Shown here: in pieces, positions 5,158 to 5,773 of the stretch
Position numbering within the stretch: position 1 is the stretch's first letter
Layout of the letters: each line of letters begins with the position of its first letter
Assembly: GCA_013813215.1 (NCBI GenBank)
Contig: JACCSC010000202.1
Location: 1-5,773, forward strand
Source: Geodermatophilaceae bacterium
GTDB taxonomy: Bacteria; Actinomycetota; Actinomycetes; Mycobacteriales; Geodermatophilaceae
Length of the DNA stretch: 5,773 bases
Direction: 5' to 3'
Program-made: the position numbers and the translations under genes
Notes under the pieces: model-generated
Databases searched by the model: none
Told to the model about the DNA's origin: nothing
The model's input: only the letters and a program-made list of their open reading frames with translations

Positions 5158-5691
5158 ATGGTCGACGGGTCACGGCTGGGCATCCTGCGCTGGCAACTGC
5201 ACTGGGCGTGGTCGCTCACCGACTACCACCTCGGCGCGCTGACCGACGAGTTGTGCCGCTGGGAACCGGCGCCGGGGTCCTGGACGGTGCGCCGCGGTCA
5301 GGACGGGCGCTGGTGGCCGGACTGGGCCGAACCGGAGCCGGATCCCGCACCGGGCGTCAGCGTCGGTTGGGTCACCTGGCACCTGGGCTGGTGGTGGTCG
5401 GCTGCTCTGGATCACGCGCAGGGCCGTACGCCGCCGCCCCGCGAGCAGGTCGCCTGGCCCGGCGACGCCGCGGCTGCGGTGGCCTGGATCACCGGGATCC
5501 ACGAGCGCTGGCGGGATCTGCTGGCTGGCCTGTCCGAGCCCGACCTCGACGGGGTGGTCCGGTTCCCCTGGCCCGAACCCCGCCCGCTCGGGATCATGGC
5601 GGCCTGGGTGAACGGCGAGCTGACGAAGAACGCCAGCGAGATCGGCCTCCTCCGGCACCTGTGGCAAGCCGCCGGCCGACCGGCCGGCTGA
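5158..5691 (+). CDS. DinB superfamily protein
   Basis: The product has 177 residues, typical for DinB/YfiT-like four-helix-bundle proteins, a superfamily that includes metal-dependent thiol transferases such as the mycothiol-dependent enzymes. Hallmarks are LTDYHLGALTDELCRWEPAPGSWTV (residues 20-44) and WVTWHLGWWWSAALDH (71-86, with H75). Further along are AWITGIHERWRDLL and the last helix WVNGELTKNASEIGLLRHL (150-168). H24, H75 and the polar residues of the last helix fall where the superfamily's metal ligands cluster. The last block has TKNASEI where some relatives have two His, so the metal site may be altered or absent; many actinobacterial members look like this. ATG 5158 gives the family-like N-terminus; upstream the frame continues only as antisense of the acyl-CoA dehydrogenase gene. 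The specific reaction is unknown; a thiol-linked detoxification role is conjecture. Confidence 0.85.
   Translation: MVDGSRLGILRWQLHWAWSLTDYHLGALTDELCRWEPAPGSWTVRRGQDGRWWPDWAEPEPDPAPGVSVGWVTWHLGWWWSAALDHAQGRTPPPREQVAWPGDAAAAVAWITGIHERWRDLLAGLSEPDLDGVVRFPWPEPRPLGIMAAWVNGELTKNASEIGLLRHLWQAAGRPAG
5671..5688 (+). terminator. GC-only hairpin at the end of the DinB-family gene
   Basis: GCCGGCC (5671-5677), loop GACC, GGCCGGC (5682-5688) form a perfect 7-bp stem that ends just before the stop codon (5689-5691). It could aid termination, but GC-rich coding sequence makes such stems by chance, and there is no T-run. Confidence 0.25.
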
Positions 5692-5693
5692 CC

Positions 5694-5754
5694 GGCCCGG
5701 CAGCGATCGGCGCGGTGGCGCCCGGCTCAAGCCGGTCGCGCGGCCTGCCGGGCC
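5694..5754. terminator. Large inverted repeat with an internal hairpin between convergent genes
   Basis: GGCCCGGCAG (5694-5703) pairs perfectly with CTGCCGGGCC (5745-5754). Inside the loop, CCGGC TCAA GCCGG (5722-5735 region) forms a second hairpin over the presumed stop of the minus-strand gene. It sits directly after the DinB-family stop and is suitable as a bidirectional transcription end. Confidence 0.35.
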
Positions 5755-5773
5755 AGCGCCCGCAGGCGGTGCT
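5727..5773 (-). CDS. Possible C-terminal tail of a gene entering from the right edge
   Basis: On the minus strand the frame ending at TGA 5729-5727 reads HRLRALARQAARPA, an Arg/Ala-rich tail common at the C-termini of high-GC actinobacterial proteins. A hairpin over the stop supports a gene end here. With only 14 codons visible, no product can be named and the call may be wrong. Confidence 0.3.
   Translation of the reverse strand, partial: HRLRALARQAARPA

Noticed and set aside
5133..5219. N-terminal extension of the acyl-CoA dehydrogenase to an ATG at 5219
   Set aside because: The 29 added residues do not resemble the family and would overlap the divergent DinB-family gene; the known family start is at 5132.

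Overview
The window is very G+C-rich, about two-thirds G+C or more by eye. It has strong third-position G/C bias, GTG and TTG starts, a leaderless-type antitoxin promoter and mycobacterial-style VapBC and FHA-family proteins. All of this points to the chromosome of an actinomycete. No rRNA, tRNA, CRISPR array, transposase or phage gene was seen.

Left block (1-2695, minus strand): a compact, apparently co-transcribed three-gene unit read right to left. It starts from a promoter with a perfect TTGACA box. The order is a 529-residue putative FAD/NAD(P)-binding flavoprotein, then after 10 bp a 142-residue four-helix membrane protein, then after 34 bp a protein that resembles the N-terminal half of actinobacterial FHA-domain proteins and runs off the left edge. 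I know no characterised pathway with this combination. It is the best candidate here for an undescribed system: a redox enzyme, a membrane partner and a probable phosphothreonine-reading protein.

Middle block (2703-3950): first, on the minus strand, a decayed C-terminal fragment of a poly(3-hydroxybutyrate) depolymerase-like esterase. Next comes about 240 bp with no recognisable gene. Then, on the plus strand, a complete VapB/VapC-type toxin-antitoxin pair with overlapping TGATG junction. It is preceded by two GCATC/GATG inverted repeats and a -10 box placed for a leaderless transcript. A perfect 9-bp stem spans the toxin stop codon. A broken metabolic gene beside a toxin-antitoxin module suggests local gene turnover.

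Right block (3972-5773): an intact acyl-CoA dehydrogenase on the minus strand, divergent across 25 bp from a DinB-superfamily protein on the plus strand. After the DinB gene come several GC-only stems and what may be the last 14 codons of a convergent minus-strand gene cut by the window edge. The acyl-CoA dehydrogenase and the DinB protein are ordinary actinobacterial families.
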